A stretch of 64,000 nucleotides of DNA from positions 24,160-88,159 of the forward strand of contig NZ_JAKVIO010000014.1 in assembly GCF_022601895.1 (NCBI RefSeq), written 5' to 3'. Position numbers and translations under genes: made by a program. Of this stretch, positions 35,566 through 45,465 are shown in pieces. Below the pieces are notes generated by a model that searched no databases, had not been told where the DNA came from, and worked only from the letters and a program-made list of their open reading frames with translations. Each line of letters opens with the position of its first letter. Positions within the stretch are counted from its first letter, which is position 1. This DNA is from Sphingomonas sp. LaA6.9 (GTDB lineage: Bacteria > Pseudomonadota > Alphaproteobacteria > Sphingomonadales > Sphingomonadaceae).

Positions 35566-35576
35566 CGGCACGCGGG

Positions 35577-36500
35577 TTAAGCGCGTGTCTCGCTGTCGTC
35601 AACGCGTGGCTTTATGTCGGCAAGCGGATGGCGGCTGTTCACAAGCTCGACAAGGCGTTTGCTGTCGACATGCGTATAGATTTGCGTGGTTGCGATATCG
35701 GCATGACCCAGCATCGCCTGAAGTGCGCGCAGGTCAGCACCACCCTCAAGCAGATGCGTGGCAAAGGCGTGCCGCAACACGTGCGGGCTGATCCGTTCGG
35801 GTGGGATACCGGCACGCGCGCCAAGCGCGCGAATGATCTGATAAAGCCGAATGCGGCTCAGATGCGATTTGCCCGATGGGAACAGCCACGGCGAATCGAC
35901 GGGCACGAACGCAGCCCACTCAGCGACGGCACGCCGCGCACGATCCGAGATCGGCACAAGCCGCTCGCGCTCGCCCTTGCCGCGCAGTATGAGAAAGGGC
36001 CGGTCCGGCGAGATCGCCTTGCGCGGCAGCGATACGAGTTCGGTAGCGCGAAGTCCGGAGCCGTAGAGCAGTTCGATCAGCGCCGCCAGGCGATAGTCGA
36101 GCGGGACCGGATTCGCGCGCGCCAAAGCCGCCGCGATCTCGTCGAATATCCGCTCCACATCGCCATGAGTCAGTATCCTGGGAAGCGATCGCTGCGTTGA
36201 GGGCCGCGGCAACGCTCCCGACGGATCATCGCCGCGCAGCCCTTCATCGGCCAGAAAGCCGTAGAACCGCCTGAGCGCCGCGGCCTTGCGCGCCGCTGTC
36301 GACCGCGCGAGTTGCATCCAGCTTTCGGCCAGTCGCTCCAGCGCGGCGGCGTCGGCATCCCCCAATCGGCCGTGGAGAAATCCAGAAGCACCGCGCAGGT
36401 CCGTCGCATAGGCCGTCAGCGTATTTCGTGCAGCGCCAGCCTCGGCAGCAAGCATCTCCAGAAAGCGATCGATCAGCGCCGAATCCTGCCCGGCAGCCAC
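35577..36500 (-). CDS. xerD: Tyrosine recombinase XerD
   Basis: The 307-residue product has the N-terminal SAM-like domain ([32 protein letters not shown]) and the full catalytic set: Arg in [12 protein letters not shown], Lys in RGKGER, His-x-x-Arg in [12 protein letters not shown], His in [10 protein letters not shown] and the nucleophile Tyr in [12 protein letters not shown]. With XerC it resolves chromosome dimers at dif. The GTG at 36500 starts 3 bp after the stop of the upstream large protein. A longer frame to 36701 overlaps that gene and is a shadow. Context with accA is typical of housekeeping xerD. Confidence 0.94.
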   Translation of the reverse strand: MAAGQDSALIDRFLEMLAAEAGAARNTLTAYATDLRGASGFLHGRLGDADAAALERLAESWMQLARSTAARKAAALRRFYGFLADEGLRGDDPSGALPRPSTQRSLPRILTHGDVERIFDEIAAALARANPVPLDYRLAALIELLYGSGLRATELVSLPRKAISPDRPFLILRGKGERERLVPISDRARRAVAEWAAFVPVDSPWLFPSGKSHLSRIRLYQIIRALGARAGIPPERISPHVLRHAFATHLLEGGADLRALQAMLGHADIATTQIYTHVDSKRLVELVNSRHPLADIKPRVDDSETRA

Positions 36501-36502
36501 GA

Positions 36503-38299
36503 CTATACCCGCGTCAGCGCTTCCGCCGCGATCATCCGCGCCTCGGGCTCCAGCCCGACCCTGCGCAGTGCCGAGACGATGCGATAAAGGTGCGCGGGCG
36601 GAACATAGCGCCAATCCACCGTCTGCATCCCGAGCGCAGCCAGCAGGACCACCGTACCCGGCTGACGCGCCTCGACCGCGCGATCCAGCAGGCTCGCCCA
36701 CTTGCCACCGCGCGTCAGGTCGAATTCGAGTTCGCCGGCAAGCCCCGAAGCCTCCTCGAGACTCAACCGGTCAAGGCCGGCAAGCGCCGCAACCAGGAAC
36801 TGCCCCTTCAGCGAATCCACGCTGCCGGCATAGCTCTCTGCACGCGATGCGTTCACCGTGACCAGCGGCCGCGGCGACCCGACTGCGAGAAGCGCCCAGG
36901 CGTCGCCCTGTTCGGCATCCTCGACCGCACGCGACCAGCGCGTTGCACCATTGTCGAAGCCCGCCGTGAACATCGCGCCGATCAGGCTCGGCGTATCGGC
37001 CACATAGTCGGGATCGACCGGCACGCGCGCCGCTGCACGCGCTGTAAGGATCAGATTGGCGTAGCGCTCGGCTGCGTCGTCGCTTTCACCCCAGATGTCG
37101 CGCATTGCACCAAGCCGTGCATCGAGATCTTCGCCTGCATAGGCCTCCCGCAGCGCAAGCGGCGGGGTTCCCGCAGTGTCGGCGGGATCCATCCGGTCGA
37201 GCACCGCACCGTAAAGGTCGACCAATGCTGCGCCCGACAGAACGCCAAGCACGGCAGCGCGGCGACCTGTCGCAATCCGCTCGCTGTCGGGAAGCATCGA
37301 TGCGCGCGCGCGCCAGCCGGCCACCTGCGGCCCAGCCGTCCGGAACAGGCGCGCGGGAATCTCCACATTGGTCGCGGTCGCGAGGCCGTAACGCCACGCG
37401 GTCAACTGCTCGACGCCGTCCCATTCGATGGTTACCGAGCGCCGACCATCGACGCCTGCACCCACGACCTTTTCAGCGAGCAGCAGGTCGATCGATCGCG
37501 TTCCGCCAAGTCGTGTGCGACGAGCCTCGTCGATTGCGGCGCTGGCGGTCCCCGGTTCGCCCGAAAGTGCGGCACACATGGCACGCGCCAATATCCAGCT
37601 GGTCTCGCGGCTCGCGGCCGATGCCGGCTCCGCCAGCGGGCAAAGCCCCGCCGGATCGCCGAGCGCAAGCGAAGTCTGCATCGCGACCTGGAACAGCTTG
37701 GGCGAATATTGGCTGACGTCGACGCTCTGAACGAGCAGTCGCGCCGAATCGGCTTCGCCCATTCTGAGCAACAGCCAGGCGCGCTCGGCGATCCAGTCGG
37801 GCGCGGAAACGCCTCTCGGCGTGGGCACGTTGGACAGCAGCGCGCGGCGCAGCAAAATCGAAGCCCAGCGCGAGGGCAGCGGCGCGTCGAGCCGACGCAT
37901 CACTTGCGAAAGAATGGCACCATCCGACGCGCCAAATGCGCCATTGCCCAGCCCGCCATCGCCCTCATGCAACGGCCCGACGCTGTCGATCGGGCGGAGC
38001 GGCGCAGAAGGCAGATTGAAGTGCGTCAGGGCCTCTTCCTGCTCCTCCTCGTCTTCCGCACCTTCTTCGGCGGGGACGAGCGGAGATTCGGGCACGGCCA
38101 CGGCTTCGGAAGGCCGCGCAGGTTCGGCGGGGCGCTGGCCCGGGGGCGGAGCCGGCGGCGGCGCGGTTACCGGATCGCCGAAGCCCTCGGGCAACAGCGA
38201 TTCGGGCGCTTCCTGACCGATTGCGGGAATCGCCGCGAGCAGTCCGGCGCCCGCCAGCGCGAGCGCGATGCGCGAAACCTTATTGTCCCAGAATCTCAT
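36503..38299 (-). CDS. Large exported Ala-rich protein of unknown function
   Basis: The 598-residue product starts MRFWDNKVSRIALALAGAGLLAAIPAIGQ, a signal peptide, then a Pro/Glu-rich linker to ~120 (APPPAPPPGQRP, EEGAEDEEEQEE). The rest is Ala/Leu-rich with helix pairs such as WLLLRMGEADSARLLVQSV and FQVAMQTSLALGD, which resemble TPR/SEL-like alpha-solenoids. I do not recognise a named family. The ATG at 38299 overlaps the end of the small membrane gene upstream. It lies directly ahead of xerD in one run, but a functional link is unknown. Confidence 0.8.
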   Translation of the reverse strand: MRFWDNKVSRIALALAGAGLLAAIPAIGQEAPESLLPEGFGDPVTAPPPAPPPGQRPAEPARPSEAVAVPESPLVPAEEGAEDEEEQEEALTHFNLPSAPLRPIDSVGPLHEGDGGLGNGAFGASDGAILSQVMRRLDAPLPSRWASILLRRALLSNVPTPRGVSAPDWIAERAWLLLRMGEADSARLLVQSVDVSQYSPKLFQVAMQTSLALGDPAGLCPLAEPASAASRETSWILARAMCAALSGEPGTASAAIDEARRTRLGGTRSIDLLLAEKVVGAGVDGRRSVTIEWDGVEQLTAWRYGLATATNVEIPARLFRTAGPQVAGWRARASMLPDSERIATGRRAAVLGVLSGAALVDLYGAVLDRMDPADTAGTPPLALREAYAGEDLDARLGAMRDIWGESDDAAERYANLILTARAAARVPVDPDYVADTPSLIGAMFTAGFDNGATRWSRAVEDAEQGDAWALLAVGSPRPLVTVNASRAESYAGSVDSLKGQFLVAALAGLDRLSLEEASGLAGELEFDLTRGGKWASLLDRAVEARQPGTVVLLAALGMQTVDWRYVPPAHLYRIVSALRRVGLEPEARMIAAEALTRV

Positions 38300-38417
38300 T
38301 CGCGACCGGCTTTTCGACGCGCGTCTGCGGTTTTTCGCTGGCGAGCGTGGAGAGGAAATAAAGCGCGCCACCAATGATGACGAGCAGGATGATCAGGTTC
38401 CGGATGAGACGCGACAT
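38280..38417 (-). CDS. Small single-pass membrane protein
   Basis: The 45-residue product (MSRLIRNLIILLVIIGGALYFLSTL...) has a basic N-terminus and one transmembrane helix, then a Lys/Glu-rich tail ending in NEILGQ. It overlaps the next gene by 20 bp and diverges from aroK (about 100 bp apart). The clear ATG, helix and operon position support a real gene. Function is unknown. Confidence 0.7.
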   Translation of the reverse strand: MSRLIRNLIILLVIIGGALYFLSTLASEKPQTRVEKPVANEILGQ

Positions 38418-38515
38418 GGCTTTCCTATGCTGTGGCAAGGTCGAGGCGGCAAGAGCGTAGCGATATTTCGTGCGCTTTTGCCCCATCGCCATCGCTTGTG
38501 TATAGCCCCGCCGCC

Positions 38516-39070
38516 ATGCATGCCGAGCCCGTAAGCATTCTTATCGACCCGTTGCCGCCGATCGTCCTTGTCGGGCTGATGGGCGTTGGCAAGTCGACCG
38601 TGGGGAAACGGCTCGCAACCCGCCTCGACATCCCCTTCGTCGATGCCGACCACGAGATCGAGGTCGCGGCAGACCTCACCATCAGCGAGATTTTCGAGCG
38701 CTATGGCGAGGGACATTTTCGCGACGGAGAACGCCGCGTCATCGCCCGGCTGATCGACGGCTCGCCCAAGGTTATTGCGACCGGCGGCGGCGCATTCATG
38801 CAGGAGGAGACGCGCGCGCTGATCCTCGAACGCGCGCTCGCGATCTGGCTCGACGCCGACATTCCCGTGCTCGCCCAGCGCGTTGGGCGGCGCGACACGC
38901 GCCCGCTGCTGCGCAACAAGGATCCCGAAACCGTGCTGGCCGAACTCGCGGCGGTCCGAAATCCGATCTACGCGCTCGCGCCCATCCATGTGCGCAGCCA
39001 GCCTTCGCCACACGACATCACCGTCGATCGCATCCTCCAAGCCTTGCGCGAAAGGGCCCTCATCCAGTGA
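38516..39070 (+). CDS. aroK: Shikimate kinase
   Basis: The 184-residue product has the P-loop [15 protein letters not shown] (~20), DADHEIE of the shikimate-binding region, [19 protein letters not shown] and RPLLRNKD, the LID motif. It phosphorylates shikimate in aromatic amino acid and folate synthesis. It is followed by aroB with a 4-bp overlap, a common pair. The ATG at 38516 precedes the usual family start. Confidence 0.96.
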   Translation: MHAEPVSILIDPLPPIVLVGLMGVGKSTVGKRLATRLDIPFVDADHEIEVAADLTISEIFERYGEGHFRDGERRVIARLIDGSPKVIATGGGAFMQEETRALILERALAIWLDADIPVLAQRVGRRDTRPLLRNKDPETVLAELAAVRNPIYALAPIHVRSQPSPHDITVDRILQALRERALIQ

Positions 39071-40164
39071 TCATCGTGCCCGTTGCGCTCGGTTCGCGCA
39101 GCTATGACGTCCATATCGAAAATGGCGCGCTCGATCGCGCAGGCGCGCTGCTTGCGCCGTGGATAAAGCGTGACCGGGCGATCATCGTCACCGATGCCAA
39201 CGTCGCGGCTACGCAACTACCTCGCCTCCGGACGGCCCTTGCAGGCATCGAGCAGCACGTCATCACGCTCGCGCCCGGCGAAGGCACCAAGAGCTGGGAG
39301 CAACTCGAGGCGCTGACCGACCAGCTGCTCGAAGTCGAGGTCGAGCGCGGCGACCATATCATCGCGCTTGGCGGCGGGGTGATCGGCGACCTGGTTGGTT
39401 TTGCCGCAGCGATCCTCAAACGCGGCTGCGGATTCGTCCAGATCCCCACGACCCTGCTCGCGCAGGTCGACAGCTCGGTGGGCGGCAAGACCGCAATCAA
39501 TTCAAAGGCCGGCAAGAACCTCATTGGTGCGTTCCATCAGCCCGGCTTCGTGCTGATCGACCCCAGCGTGCTCGACACGCTGCCGCCGCGCGAGCAGCGC
39601 GCGGGCTATGCCGAGGTCGTCAAATACGGGCTGATCGACGATTTCGCCTTCTTCGAATGGTGTGAAGCCAATGGCGCTGCATTGCTTGCCGGCGACATGG
39701 CCGCGCGTACGCACGCCATCGCGAAAAGCGTTGCCGCCAAGGCCAGGATCGTCGCCGCCGATGAGCGTGAGACCGCGGATTTGCGCGCACTGCTCAATCT
39801 CGGCCACACCTTCGGACATGCCCTGGAGGCCGACAAGGGCTTTTCGGACCAGCTCCTCCATGGCGAAGCGGTTGCGGCGGGGATGGCGCTGGCCTTCCGC
39901 TTCTCCGCGGCGCGCGGGCTGTGCACCGCGCAGGACGCCGCCCGTGCCGCAGCGCATCTGAACGCAGCGGGACTGCCCGACGGGCTCAGGGCGGCTGGCG
40001 TCACCGCGAACGGCGAGGCACTCGTCCGGCACATGCTCCACGACAAGAAGATGACGGGCGGCACGCTTCCCTTCATCCTTACGCGCGGGATCGGTCAGTC
40101 CTTCGTCGACAAGTCGGTCGGGCTCGCTGAGGTCGCGGCCTTTCTCGACGGCGAGGAGCGCTAA
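39067..40164 (+). CDS. aroB: 3-dehydroquinate synthase
   Basis: The 365-residue product has NAD-binding [15 protein letters not shown] (~103), metal and substrate residues in [24 protein letters not shown] and [17 protein letters not shown]. It makes 3-dehydroquinate, the second shikimate step, and is coupled to aroK by a 4-bp overlap with a GTG start. It converges with DUF423. Confidence 0.96.
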   Translation: MIIVPVALGSRSYDVHIENGALDRAGALLAPWIKRDRAIIVTDANVAATQLPRLRTALAGIEQHVITLAPGEGTKSWEQLEALTDQLLEVEVERGDHIIALGGGVIGDLVGFAAAILKRGCGFVQIPTTLLAQVDSSVGGKTAINSKAGKNLIGAFHQPGFVLIDPSVLDTLPPREQRAGYAEVVKYGLIDDFAFFEWCEANGAALLAGDMAARTHAIAKSVAAKARIVAADERETADLRALLNLGHTFGHALEADKGFSDQLLHGEAVAAGMALAFRFSAARGLCTAQDAARAAAHLNAAGLPDGLRAAGVTANGEALVRHMLHDKKMTGGTLPFILTRGIGQSFVDKSVGLAEVAAFLDGEER

Positions 40165-40165
40165 C

Positions 40166-40495
40166 TCACCCCCGAAAGGCGAGCCAGGCGAGCCACAGCC
40201 AGCCGAGGATCATCAAACTACCCCCGATCGGCGTAACCGCACCCAGCCAGCGCGGTGCGCCGAATGCCATGGCATAGAGCGTCAGCGCAAAGATTGCACC
40301 CCCGACGAGAAACAGCGTAGCAACACCCTTGCCGCCGGCATGCTCCGCGGTTGCGAGCGCGGCGACCGTGTGGATCAGCTGGTAAAAGGCGCCCGTTTTC
40401 AACCATTCGGCCGCCTCCGATGATGCGCCATGCGCCGCGAAAGCTCCGGCCGCTACCGCCAGAGCGCCTGACAGGCCGATCAGAACAATCAACAT
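40166..40495 (-). CDS. DUF423 family membrane protein
   Basis: The 109-residue product has four hydrophobic stretches, including MLIVLIGLSGALAVAAGAFAAHG and ATLFLVGGAIFALTLYAMAFG. AFAAHG ... YQLIHTVAAL is the DUF423 mark. The ATG at 40495 overlaps the stop of the upstream antiporter (TGATG). A longer GTG start at 40504 is possible. Function is unknown. Confidence 0.9.
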   Translation of the reverse strand: MLIVLIGLSGALAVAAGAFAAHGASSEAAEWLKTGAFYQLIHTVAALATAEHAGGKGVATLFLVGGAIFALTLYAMAFGAPRWLGAVTPIGGSLMILGWLWLAWLAFRG

Positions 40496-42276
40496 CAGCC
40501 GCACTCCCCGCGATTCATTGGACTTCCGGGCCGGAACATCATCTCCTTGGCCGCATAAAGGTCGCCGGCTTCGGCCTGCTTTTCCATGCGTGCCATGTCG
40601 CGGCGGCGATATTCGCGTTCGACCTCGGCAATCTCGGCCGCGGGAACGCCGAGTTCCTCGAGCGCGTGACAGCCCATCATCACCGCCGATTCGTACACCT
40701 CACGCACCGCGCCCGCGACATTGACCTTGGAATATTCAATCAGCTGGCGGCGATCATAGGCGCGCATCAGGAAGCGTGCGTGCGGGAATGCCTGAACGAT
40801 CGGTCGCGCGTGCGATGCGTCGAGCGTACGGTCGTCAATGCAGAAGATGATGAGCTGTGCCCGCTCCGCACCCGCGCGGCGCAGCAGGTCTATCCGGCGC
40901 CCGTCGCCATAATAGACCTTGAGGCCAAAAGTGCTCGAAAGCTCGATCTGGCTTGGCTTGCGATCGATGAGCGTGACCGAGACTCCGCGTGCCATCAGCA
41001 TCTGCGCCACCGTCTGCCCGAACCGCCCATAACCGATCACCAATGCGCGTGCCTGTTCGGCCTCCTCGGGGCCTTCCAGTTCCTCAATGCTCTCCGGATC
41101 CTTATCGCGCTCATAGCGCCGGGCGATGGCGAGCAGGAACGGCGTGGTCGCCATCGAAAGCGTCACCACCGCGCTGAACAGGCTCGCGGCCTCGGGCTCG
41201 ATCAGCAATGCATCCTGCGCCTGCGCGAAGAGCACGAAACCGAACTCACCGCCCTGGCTCAGCAGCAAGCCAAGGCTGAACGCCTGCCGCGCCTCGAACC
41301 CGAAGGCGCGCGCGATTGCGAAGATCACTCCGGTCTTGAGCACCACCAGCGCAGCCGCCATGCCGATCACGAACAGCGGATTCGAGAGCACCGCGGGCAC
41401 GTCGAGCACAAGCCCGACCGCGAGGAAGAACAGCCCGAGCAGGATCGAACGAAATGGCTCCACATCGGCCTCAATCTCATGCCGATAAGGCGAATCGGCG
41501 AGCATCACGCCGGCGATGAACGCGCCGAGCGCCGTCGAGAGGTGCAACACTTCCATCAGCGCAGCGCTCGCGAATACGGTGAACAGGCCGACGACGACGA
41601 ACAATTCGCGCTCGCCCATCCGGCCCGCGAGCCTGAGCAGCGGGTTCAGGATGAAGCGCCCTGCGAGCACAAGTCCGGCGATGGCGCCCACAGTATAGAC
41701 CGCCAGCAGCCAGCCGGGCGGCATGTTCGGATCGGCGGGCGCGCGCGAAAGCGCCGCAATTATCGTGATCATCGGAATGATCGCCAAGTCCTGGAACAGC
41801 AGGATCGAAAAGGCACGCTCCCCGAATGCGGTATTGATTCGGCCCGAGGATTTGAGCGAGGGCAGCACCTGTGCGGTCGATGACAGCGCGAGCGGCAGCC
41901 CCAACGCGATCGCCGCGCCCAGCGTGAAACCCGTCGCGAAATGGATCAGCGCCACTATCGCGATGCCGCACAGCACGACCTGCGCCAGCCCCAGCCCGAA
42001 TATCTCGCGCTTGAGCCGCCAGAGCCGCGCCAGATTGAGTTCGAGCCCGACGAGGAAGAGCAGGAGCACGATGCCGATCTCGGCAATATCGAGCTTGGAC
42101 TCGCCACCCCCCACCAGCCCGAGCGCATGGGGCCCGATGACAACGCCCGCCACCAGATAGCCGAGCACCGCGCCCAGCCCGAGCCGGCGGAAGAGCATGA
42201 CCGACGCGAGCGCCGCGCCGAGCAGCACGACGCCTTCGGTCAGCAAGAGCCGCGCGCCCTCAGCCTCTTCGGTCAT
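40495..42276 (-). CDS. Cation:proton antiporter with RCK domain, KefB/CPA2 type
   Basis: The 593-residue product has 12-13 transmembrane helices (VVLLGAALASVMLFRRLGLGAVLGYLVAGVVIGPH start) and the CPA2 core. A C-terminal TrkA-N Rossmann domain has VIGYGRFGQTVAQMLMARGVSVTLIDRKPSQIE. It is close to KefB/KefC, K+ efflux systems protecting against electrophiles, and the GDGRRIDLLRRAGAERAQLIIFCID stretch supports this. The ATG at 42276 overlaps the upstream IscU-like gene by 4 bp. The cluster order is DUF423 - kef - iscU-like - cvpA. Confidence 0.92.
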   Translation of the reverse strand: MTEEAEGARLLLTEGVVLLGAALASVMLFRRLGLGAVLGYLVAGVVIGPHALGLVGGGESKLDIAEIGIVLLLFLVGLELNLARLWRLKREIFGLGLAQVVLCGIAIVALIHFATGFTLGAAIALGLPLALSSTAQVLPSLKSSGRINTAFGERAFSILLFQDLAIIPMITIIAALSRAPADPNMPPGWLLAVYTVGAIAGLVLAGRFILNPLLRLAGRMGERELFVVVGLFTVFASAALMEVLHLSTALGAFIAGVMLADSPYRHEIEADVEPFRSILLGLFFLAVGLVLDVPAVLSNPLFVIGMAAALVVLKTGVIFAIARAFGFEARQAFSLGLLLSQGGEFGFVLFAQAQDALLIEPEAASLFSAVVTLSMATTPFLLAIARRYERDKDPESIEELEGPEEAEQARALVIGYGRFGQTVAQMLMARGVSVTLIDRKPSQIELSSTFGLKVYYGDGRRIDLLRRAGAERAQLIIFCIDDRTLDASHARPIVQAFPHARFLMRAYDRRQLIEYSKVNVAGAVREVYESAVMMGCHALEELGVPAAEIAEVEREYRRRDMARMEKQAEAGDLYAAKEMMFRPGSPMNRGECG

Positions 42277-42707
42277 CGTGCCTTCTCCCCTGCCAGGCGC
42301 GCAGCCTCGGCGACCGCCTCGAACGCCAGCCTGATGGAGGCGTGGCGCGCCTTGTGCGGCAGCGCGGGCACGAAGATGTCTAGCCCCGGCCAATCGCCGG
42401 GATCGGGGCGCTCACCCGCAAGGAAGGCGGCGAGCGCGTCGCGCGCCGCTGCGAGCTCGCTCGCGTCGCGACCGATAGCTTCGGCAGCCATCAGCGATGC
42501 CGAGGCCTGCCCGAGCGCACAGGCGCGGACCTCCTGCCCGATCTCCGCCACCCTTCCCTCATCGTCGAGCGTGACGTCGATGGTGACGCGACTGCCACAT
42601 ACGGGGGAGCGCTTCTCGACGCTGGCTTGCGGATGCTGGAGCCGCCTGTGATGGGGGATCGATGCGGCGAGCCGCAGGATCGTGCTGTTGTAGAGCGGCG
42701 CGTTCAT
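42273..42707 (-). CDS. IscU/NifU-like iron-sulfur cluster scaffold, altered third ligand
   Basis: The 144-residue product matches the IscU/SufU N-terminal fold: a Cys in PVCGSRVTIDV (~37) and a second Cys in VRACALGQASASLM (~63). The third Cys of IscU (usually about residue 106) is absent; the place reads ALPHKARHASIRLAFEAV with His. The usual Asp after the first Cys (CGD) is Ser here. Either the protein is a divergent scaffold with His/other ligands or it no longer builds clusters. It overlaps cvpA by 4 bp. Confidence 0.82.
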   Translation of the reverse strand: MNAPLYNSTILRLAASIPHHRRLQHPQASVEKRSPVCGSRVTIDVTLDDEGRVAEIGQEVRACALGQASASLMAAEAIGRDASELAAARDALAAFLAGERPDPGDWPGLDIFVPALPHKARHASIRLAFEAVAEAARLAGEKAR

Positions 42708-43252
42708 TCTCCGCTTATAGCGCTTTCGGCGCTCTGGTCAGCCTCATCGGCGCCACGCTGATATTCGACGAAATCGACAAGCGCGCGCCCCGAGGCGTGA
42801 AGCAGCGGCCATGTCCGCGATTCGCGCATCCATTCGGGTCGTTCCGCGCGCGCGCCATAGACGACGTCGTAGACCAGCGAGGCCGCCAGATAGAGCACAG
42901 TCGCGATGATGAGGCCCTTGAGCGCCCCGAAACCCACGCCGAGCAGCCGGTCGAAACCACCGAGCACGGACTGGCGCGTCCGCCGCCCGATCGCGCGCGC
43001 GGCCAGGCGCCCGATCAGGAAGGTAACGCCGAAGACGAGCGCGAAGGCAAGCACGGTTGCGCCGCCCTCGGTCCCAACCCAGCCGCTCAGCAGCGCAGTG
43101 GCCGGGCTGTGGAGGAACTTGAGCGCGAAGATCGCGGCAACCCACGCAAGCAGCGAAAGAACTTCGGTCGTGAAGCCCCTCAGGAAACCAAGAATCGCAG
43201 CGCCGCCGACGAGCAGGAGGACGACAATATCGAGCGCGGTGAAGGCAGACAT
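42704..43252 (-). CDS. cvpA: CvpA family membrane protein
   Basis: The 182-residue product has four transmembrane helices with MSAFTALDIVVLLLVGGAAILGFLRGFTTEVLSLLAWVAA and the FDRLLGVGFGALKGLI CvpA signature. CvpA is needed for colicin V export and envelope stability in E. coli. It lies just after radA (9 bp) and before the IscU-like gene. Confidence 0.92.
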   Translation of the reverse strand: MSAFTALDIVVLLLVGGAAILGFLRGFTTEVLSLLAWVAAIFALKFLHSPATALLSGWVGTEGGATVLAFALVFGVTFLIGRLAARAIGRRTRQSVLGGFDRLLGVGFGALKGLIIATVLYLAASLVYDVVYGARAERPEWMRESRTWPLLHASGRALVDFVEYQRGADEADQSAESAISGE

Positions 43253-43261
43253 CAGGTCCCG

Positions 43262-44635
43262 CTAATCGCGGCTGAGCATATGGTCAACGAATTGACGCAG
43301 CGTGCGGAATCCCGAAATCGAAAGCCCCCCTTTTTCCGCGCTCACCGATGCCGGCACGAGCGCGCGATTAAAGCCCAGCTTCGCCGATTCCTTCAGGCGC
43401 AGCGCGCCGTGCGCGACCGGACGGATTTCGCCAGAGAGCGAAACTTCGCCAAAGGCGACCGCGTCGGCGGCAACGGGCCGTTCGCTGAGCGCTGAAACCA
43501 GCGCTGCGGCCACCGCCAGATCGGCGGCGGGGTCCGACAGGCGATAGCCGCCCGCCACATTCAGATAGACCTCGCAGGTCGAAAAGCTCAGCCCGCAGCG
43601 CGCCTCCAGCACCGCAAGGATCATCGCCAGCCGGCCCGAATCCCAGCCGACCACTGCACGCCGCGGTGTCGCGCCGCTCGCCAGCCGCACCGTCAGCGCC
43701 TGGATCTCGACCAGCACCGGCCGCGTTCCCTCCAGCGCGGGAAATACCGTCGAACCCGTCACCGTTTCGTCACGGTGAGTCAGAAACAGCGCGGAAGGAT
43801 TTGATATTTCTGTCAATCCCTCCTGCTGCATGGCGAACACGCCAATCTCGTCGGTGCCCCCGAAGCGGTTCTTGATCGCGCGCAGGATACGATATTGATG
43901 GCTGCGCTCGCCCTCGAAGCTGAGCACGGTATCGACCATGTGCTCGAGCACGCGCGGTCCCGCGATCGACCCGTCCTTGGTGACATGGCCGACGAGCACC
44001 AGCGCGGTACCGCGCTCCTTGGCGAAACGGATCAGTTCCTGAGCGGACGCGCGAACCTGGCTCACCGTCCCGGGCGCACCCTCGATCAGGTCGCTGTGCA
44101 TCGTCTGGATCGAATCGATGACAAGCAGTGCGGGCGGCGTCCCCTGCCCCAGCGTCGTCAGAATATCGCGCACCGATGTCGCCGCGGCGAGCTGAACGGG
44201 AGCCTGTCCCAGCCCCAGCCGCCGCGCGCGCAGGCGCACCTGGTCGGCCGCCTCTTCGCCCGAGACATAGGCCACGCGCACGCCGCGCTCGGCCAGCCTC
44301 GCCGCAGCCTGCAGCAGCAGCGTCGACTTTCCGATCCCCGGATCACCGCCAATCAGCGTTGCCGATCCCTCGACAAAGCCGCCGCCAAGCGCGCGATCGA
44401 GTTCCTTGATGCCGGTCGCGGCGCGATCTGGCAGCTTCACATCGGCGTTGAGCCCGACGAGTTCGAAGGCGCGTCCACCCGACTGCAGATTATGTTTCGC
44501 GGCAAAAGGCGTCACGACCACGCCCGCCTCCTCGACCAGCGTGTTCCATTCGCCGCAATCGGCGCACTGGCCCTGCCATTTGGACGCCACCGAGCCGCAG
44601 GCCTGGCACACATAACGCTTCAAGGGTTTCGCCAT
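43262..44635 (-). CDS. radA: DNA repair protein RadA
   Basis: The 457-residue product has a C4 zinc finger (CQACGSVASKWQGQCADCGEWN, ~8-30), Walker A GDPGIGKSTLL (~97), the RadA KNRFG motif (KNRFGGTDEIGVF) and a C-terminal Lon protease-like domain (SLSGEIRPVAHGALRLKES). It promotes branch migration in recombination. The ATG at 44635 is used, as the longer frame reads into the promoter. It diverges from the endonuclease family gene. Confidence 0.96.
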   Translation of the reverse strand: MAKPLKRYVCQACGSVASKWQGQCADCGEWNTLVEEAGVVVTPFAAKHNLQSGGRAFELVGLNADVKLPDRAATGIKELDRALGGGFVEGSATLIGGDPGIGKSTLLLQAAARLAERGVRVAYVSGEEAADQVRLRARRLGLGQAPVQLAAATSVRDILTTLGQGTPPALLVIDSIQTMHSDLIEGAPGTVSQVRASAQELIRFAKERGTALVLVGHVTKDGSIAGPRVLEHMVDTVLSFEGERSHQYRILRAIKNRFGGTDEIGVFAMQQEGLTEISNPSALFLTHRDETVTGSTVFPALEGTRPVLVEIQALTVRLASGATPRRAVVGWDSGRLAMILAVLEARCGLSFSTCEVYLNVAGGYRLSDPAADLAVAAALVSALSERPVAADAVAFGEVSLSGEIRPVAHGALRLKESAKLGFNRALVPASVSAEKGGLSISGFRTLRQFVDHMLSRD

Positions 44636-44716
44636 GGCGCGACAATTAGCATTGCCACGGAGAGAAGCCACACCATAACGCGTTAGAGACAATCAAACAT
44701 CGAACGCGGAGAGCCG

Positions 44717-45412
44717 ATGACGGTCGTGGCCAGCTACAATATCCGCAAAGCCATTGGTGCCGATCGTCGCCGCCGCCCCGAGCGCACGCTCGAAGTCCTC
44801 CGCGAGGTTGATGCGGACATCGTCGCCCTGCAGGAGGCGGATCGCCGTTTCGGCGCGCGCGCGGGCGTCATCTCGCCCCACATGCTCGACGAGCATAGCG
44901 ACTATAAGGCGGTGCCCTTTGACGTGCGGATGCACAGCATGGGCTGGCACGGCAATGCGATCCTCGTGCGCAAACGCGCGGAGATACTCCACCGCGAGAT
45001 CATCCACCTGCCCTCACTCGAGCCGCGCGGCGCGGTGATGGCGGAGGTCCGGCTCGACGGCCACGCGCTCCGGGTCGTCGGCATGCACCTCGACCTCTCC
45101 GGGCTGTGGCGCCGGCGACAGGCGCATGCCGTGATCGCGCATGTCGAAGCGTGCGACCGGAAACTGCCGACCGTGCTGATGGGCGATCTCAACGAATGGA
45201 GCCGCATGAACGGCTGCCTCCATGATTTCGCGCACCATTTCAGCTTCGCGCATTGCGGCAAGAGCTTCCACGCGCGCCGCCCGATCGCGACGCTCGACCG
45301 GATCATGGTCTCGGACCAGTTCCGGATCGCCGAGGCTGGCACCCACCTCAGCGCGGCAGCGCGACACGCATCGGACCACCTGCCCGTCTGGGCGCGGCTC
45401 AGGCGCGCCTGA
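44717..45412 (+). CDS. Endonuclease/exonuclease/phosphatase family protein
   Basis: The 231-residue product has the EEP core: NIRKAIG, the metal Glu in DIVALQEADRRFG, GDLNEW (Asn/Asp metal and catalytic set), and ASDHLPVWARL with the catalytic His. The substrate, nucleic acid or phosphoester, cannot be determined. It starts with an SD (GGAGAG) and diverges from radA. Confidence 0.88.
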   Translation: MTVVASYNIRKAIGADRRRRPERTLEVLREVDADIVALQEADRRFGARAGVISPHMLDEHSDYKAVPFDVRMHSMGWHGNAILVRKRAEILHREIIHLPSLEPRGAVMAEVRLDGHALRVVGMHLDLSGLWRRRQAHAVIAHVEACDRKLPTVLMGDLNEWSRMNGCLHDFAHHFSFAHCGKSFHARRPIATLDRIMVSDQFRIAEAGTHLSAAARHASDHLPVWARLRRA

Positions 45413-45465
45413 TTGCGGCCTGCTGCTTCTGGCCGCTCAACGTCCTGCTGCGAATCTGGTTCGGC

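Noticed and set aside
36428..38377. A 649-codon plus-strand frame antisense to the large exported protein
   Set aside because: Both strands are open, but only the minus frame has a signal peptide, short gaps to neighbours and an overlap with the small membrane gene.
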